Source of the DNA: Motiliproteus sp036961355
GTDB taxonomy: Bacteria; Pseudomonadota; Gammaproteobacteria; Pseudomonadales; Balneatricaceae
Assembly (NCBI GenBank): GCA_036961355.1
Contig: JBALVL010000003.1
Span: forward strand, 97,370 to 161,369
DNA: 64,000 nucleotides
Direction: 5' to 3'
The notes under the pieces were generated by a model, which was given only the letters and a program-made list of their open reading frames with translations, searched no databases and was not told the origin of the DNA. Both the position numbers and the translations under genes were made by a program. Shown piece by piece: positions 62,055-64,000 of the stretch. How positions within the stretch are numbered: the first letter of the stretch is position 1; every line of letters starts with the position of its first letter.

Positions 62055-63335
62055 TCATTTTTTAGATATAGCCGTTTTTAACAGGTCGATTAAAGCGGTC
62101 GTCGTAGCAGGATCTTCATTATTTAATTCAGGTGAGGTTAAACCAAAGAACTTATCAGTTAGGCCTTCTTTCACTTTATGTCGAACTTCTTCTGGGAGCT
62201 TTTCAAGGAACGGATCGAGCGATGCTAGCTCTAACTCTGCTCTACGATTATGATTTTCAAGTGCTCTATGCTTGGTTGATTCTCTAGCTGCATACGTTGC
62301 CGGAATTGCTAAAATCAAAGCAGCACCGATTCTAAATAATGCTAATTTCCAGTCGAAACCGTTAGAGGCCGATATCGCTATTGTGAATGCTATTACTACA
62401 ACCATTCCAATCATTAACCCTAAAGCAATGTTTCGCCACTTATCTGCCGCCTCCTTTTCTTGATTGGCTATTTTTTGGTAATTCCCAGTTATTCCAATAT
62501 TGCCAATTATTTGAACAAGGTTTGATGCGGTTAGTTTATTTTTTTCTAGTGCTTGTATTATTTTGTTTGCACTGCTGCTAAGTTTTTCTGACTGCTTAGC
62601 ATGCTCCGTTTCATTTTTATCTAAAATATCAGTGAAGGCGTCCTCAATCTCAGCTTTTTTAGATTCAAGACTTGTTTGGTAGTTAGTTTCAATGTTGTTG
62701 CATTTGTCATCAGCGTTGGCGGCTATGATATCGATTTTGGCACTCGATTCATTTTCTAACGTATCAAATCTCAGGTTAAAATTTTCAAGAGATTCTTCAA
62801 TAGACTCCTGGTGCTGATCGATAGCATCAGAAATGCTACTTATTTTATGTGATTGTTGAGCTGATTTATCTGATATCGTTGTTATAGTTTCTACAAGCTC
62901 ACTATTTAAAGACTTTAAAGAAAGAAGAGATTTCTCTATTTGCGCTCTAAAGCTTTCCACCGCTTCAACATGAGTTTCTTCGGAAATTATGCTGCTTGGT
63001 ATTGGAAGTGCATTTAACTGAGGCATTACGGCATCGATATTATTGGATGCATTATTTAAGTGAGTGATATTTTTATTTGTGATGAAGTTACTTATTTCAG
63101 ATAGTGCACTAGCTAACTGAGCATTAGCATTGTTTAGGTGCCCAATATTTATTAACGAAGGTATAGCATTTGCTATGCATATTTTAGAATAAGAGACACC
63201 TTGGTTAATTTTGTCGATTAAATCTATAACGGTTATATCGTCAGATATTAACGAGTCATTTTTTAAACTTTCGGTAAGGTTAGTAATAGTCGTTTGTATA
63301 GCGTGACTACTTAGTTGTTCATTCCATTTAGACAT
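62055..63335 (-). CDS. coiled-coil protein with a two-helix membrane hairpin
   Basis: 426 aa, family not recognised. Residues 1-270 are helical, rich in Asn, Ser, Ile and Glu, with heptad-like stretches (for example 130-260) that predict coiled coil. Two membrane helices follow at about 300-320 (IALGLMIGMVVVIAFTIAI) and 330-348 (LFRIGAALILAIPATYAA), then a charged tail (LEKLPEEVRHKVKEGLTDKF). AAGGGATT before the ATG. It starts 15 bp after the integrase gene. The layout (long soluble coil plus hairpin) is seen in some phage-defence effectors, but no specific system is matched. Confidence 0.65.
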   Translation of the reverse strand: MSKWNEQLSSHAIQTTITNLTESLKNDSLISDDITVIDLIDKINQGVSYSKICIANAIPSLINIGHLNNANAQLASALSEISNFITNKNITHLNNASNNIDAVMPQLNALPIPSSIISEETHVEAVESFRAQIEKSLLSLKSLNSELVETITTISDKSAQQSHKISSISDAIDQHQESIEESLENFNLRFDTLENESSAKIDIIAANADDKCNNIETNYQTSLESKKAEIEDAFTDILDKNETEHAKQSEKLSSSANKIIQALEKNKLTASNLVQIIGNIGITGNYQKIANQEKEAADKWRNIALGLMIGMVVVIAFTIAISASNGFDWKLALFRIGAALILAIPATYAARESTKHRALENHNRRAELELASLDPFLEKLPEEVRHKVKEGLTDKFFGLTSPELNNEDPATTTALIDLLKTAISKK

Positions 63336-63350
63336 ATCAATCCCTTATTG

Positions 63351-64000
63351 TTAGGAATAATTAGTTTCTACAGGAATCCAGCGCCCGTAAACTTTTCTAA
63401 TCATTCCCCAGTCTTTGTGCCCCATCTGCTGCGCTACCCACAACGGATTTTTTCCAGATGATAGCATCATCGATGCAAAAGTATGACGAGTTTGGTACGG
63501 GGATCGGTATTCAATGCCTGCAGCGACAAGAGCAGGCGTCCAGACACGTTTACGAATGGCTTGATCATCATGCCAAGGTACGCCGTTCTTCGGATCGTGG
63601 AAAATTCTCAGGCTATCGGTGGTGAACTGTTTTTGAGCTTCAATTGCAGCCAGTGCTTGGGTTGATAACTCTACTGTTCGGTGGCCGGAATGGGTCTTGG
63701 TACCTTTCTCTTTGCTGCGGACGACAGCCGTTCGAACATAGATACGTTTGTTGGACGAGTCGAAGTCCTCCCATCGAAGCGCAATTAGCTCAGATGTTCG
63801 AAGTCCGGTCCAAAAAGCGAATTGGATCAAGTTCCGTTCTTGTCCCTGGAGTTGATTTAAGATGCCTTCCATTTCTGATGCTGTGAATGGTTTTGGCTCT
63901 CGGGTGTTGATGGGTAAGTTGCGAAACCGGTCCATCGGGTTTCTATTACCTGAATCAGTGACTTTATAAGCCTGTTCAGCCGAGTCGTTAAATTCGGCTA
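63351..64000 (-). CDS. tyrosine integrase (partial, runs off the right edge)
   Basis: The C-terminal catalytic domain of a phage/island integrase. Conserved residues: Arg in FWTGLRTSELIALRW, Lys region in GTKTHSGHRTVELS, HxxR in YQTRHTFASMM, His in QQMGHKDWGMI and the nucleophile Tyr in RKVYGRW. The frame stays open beyond the apparent Met at 63935 to the window edge (EFNDSAEQAYKVTDSGN), so the N-terminal arm- and core-binding domains lie outside. It probably inserted this element at ssrA. Confidence 0.92.
   Translation of the reverse strand, partial: AEFNDSAEQAYKVTDSGNRNPMDRFRNLPINTREPKPFTASEMEGILNQLQGQERNLIQFAFWTGLRTSELIALRWEDFDSSNKRIYVRTAVVRSKEKGTKTHSGHRTVELSTQALAAIEAQKQFTTDSLRIFHDPKNGVPWHDDQAIRKRVWTPALVAAGIEYRSPYQTRHTFASMMLSSGKNPLWVAQQMGHKDWGMIRKVYGRWIPVETNYS

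Overview
The window looks like chromosomal DNA of a marine-type gammaproteobacterium, Oceanospirillales- or Pseudomonas-like. This is inferred from the atpG-atpD-atpC-glmU-glmS order, the protein sequences, TRAP transport and homogentisate-type catabolism; no rRNA or other species marker is present. About the first 6.3 kb is core genome. Almost everything after glmS is accessory and shows repeated recombination.

Layout. 1-6326: the end of the ATP synthase operon, then glmU and glmS. 6327-8700: what appears to be a Tn7-like transposon end, starting 26 nt after the glmS stop codon and carrying a HigB/HigA-type toxin-antitoxin pair. 8756-21037: an aromatic-acid catabolic island. Its minus-strand genes (MBL-fold protein, flavin monooxygenase, DUF2783 protein, fumarylacetoacetase) diverge from an IclR regulator, a TRAP transporter, a hemerythrin, a MarR regulator, maleylacetoacetate isomerase, an MFS exporter and a VOC-fold enzyme. 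The likely scheme is uptake, ring hydroxylation, ring cleavage (no HmgA is present, so the VOC protein is the candidate), isomerisation and hydrolysis. 21431-23966: a PAS chemoreceptor and a spermidine-synthase-like methyltransferase. 24276-26308: an IS5-family element whose transposase is split by an ORF-less group II intron. 26463-28024: a DUF2798 protein, a TetR regulator with two palindromic operators, and an HPP membrane protein.

28720-33774: a three-gene cassette (small propeptide-like protein, M14 peptidase fused to a VWA domain, Asp-box propeller) without signal peptides. 34414-43574: an unfamiliar cluster built around an AfsR/SARP-type BTAD-ATPase regulator, with an OsmC protein, an FMO-like flavoprotein, a double DUF4242 protein, a cysteine synthase-glutaredoxin fusion, an IPNS-like oxygenase and an AhpD-fold protein. 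It looks like a small-molecule or sulfur-metabolite pathway; the product is unknown.

43571-61545 is a mosaic of mobile and plasticity genes: a truncated AraC gene, a 1-Cys peroxiredoxin, a YgjP fragment, a serine resolvase, an IS21 operon fused in frame to a tyrosine recombinase, Fic/YhfG between two palindromic sites, three metallophosphoesterases in a row, 73-bp hairpin tandem repeats, AlpA, a helicase remnant, a 2.6 kb gene-poor repeat region, HipBA, and an excisionase-like antitoxin with a PIN toxin. The PIN gene is cut off at a tmRNA 3'-end sequence (61528-61555) that looks like an attachment site. To its right, an AT-rich element carries an integrase that runs off the window, a coiled-coil membrane protein and a small unknown protein.
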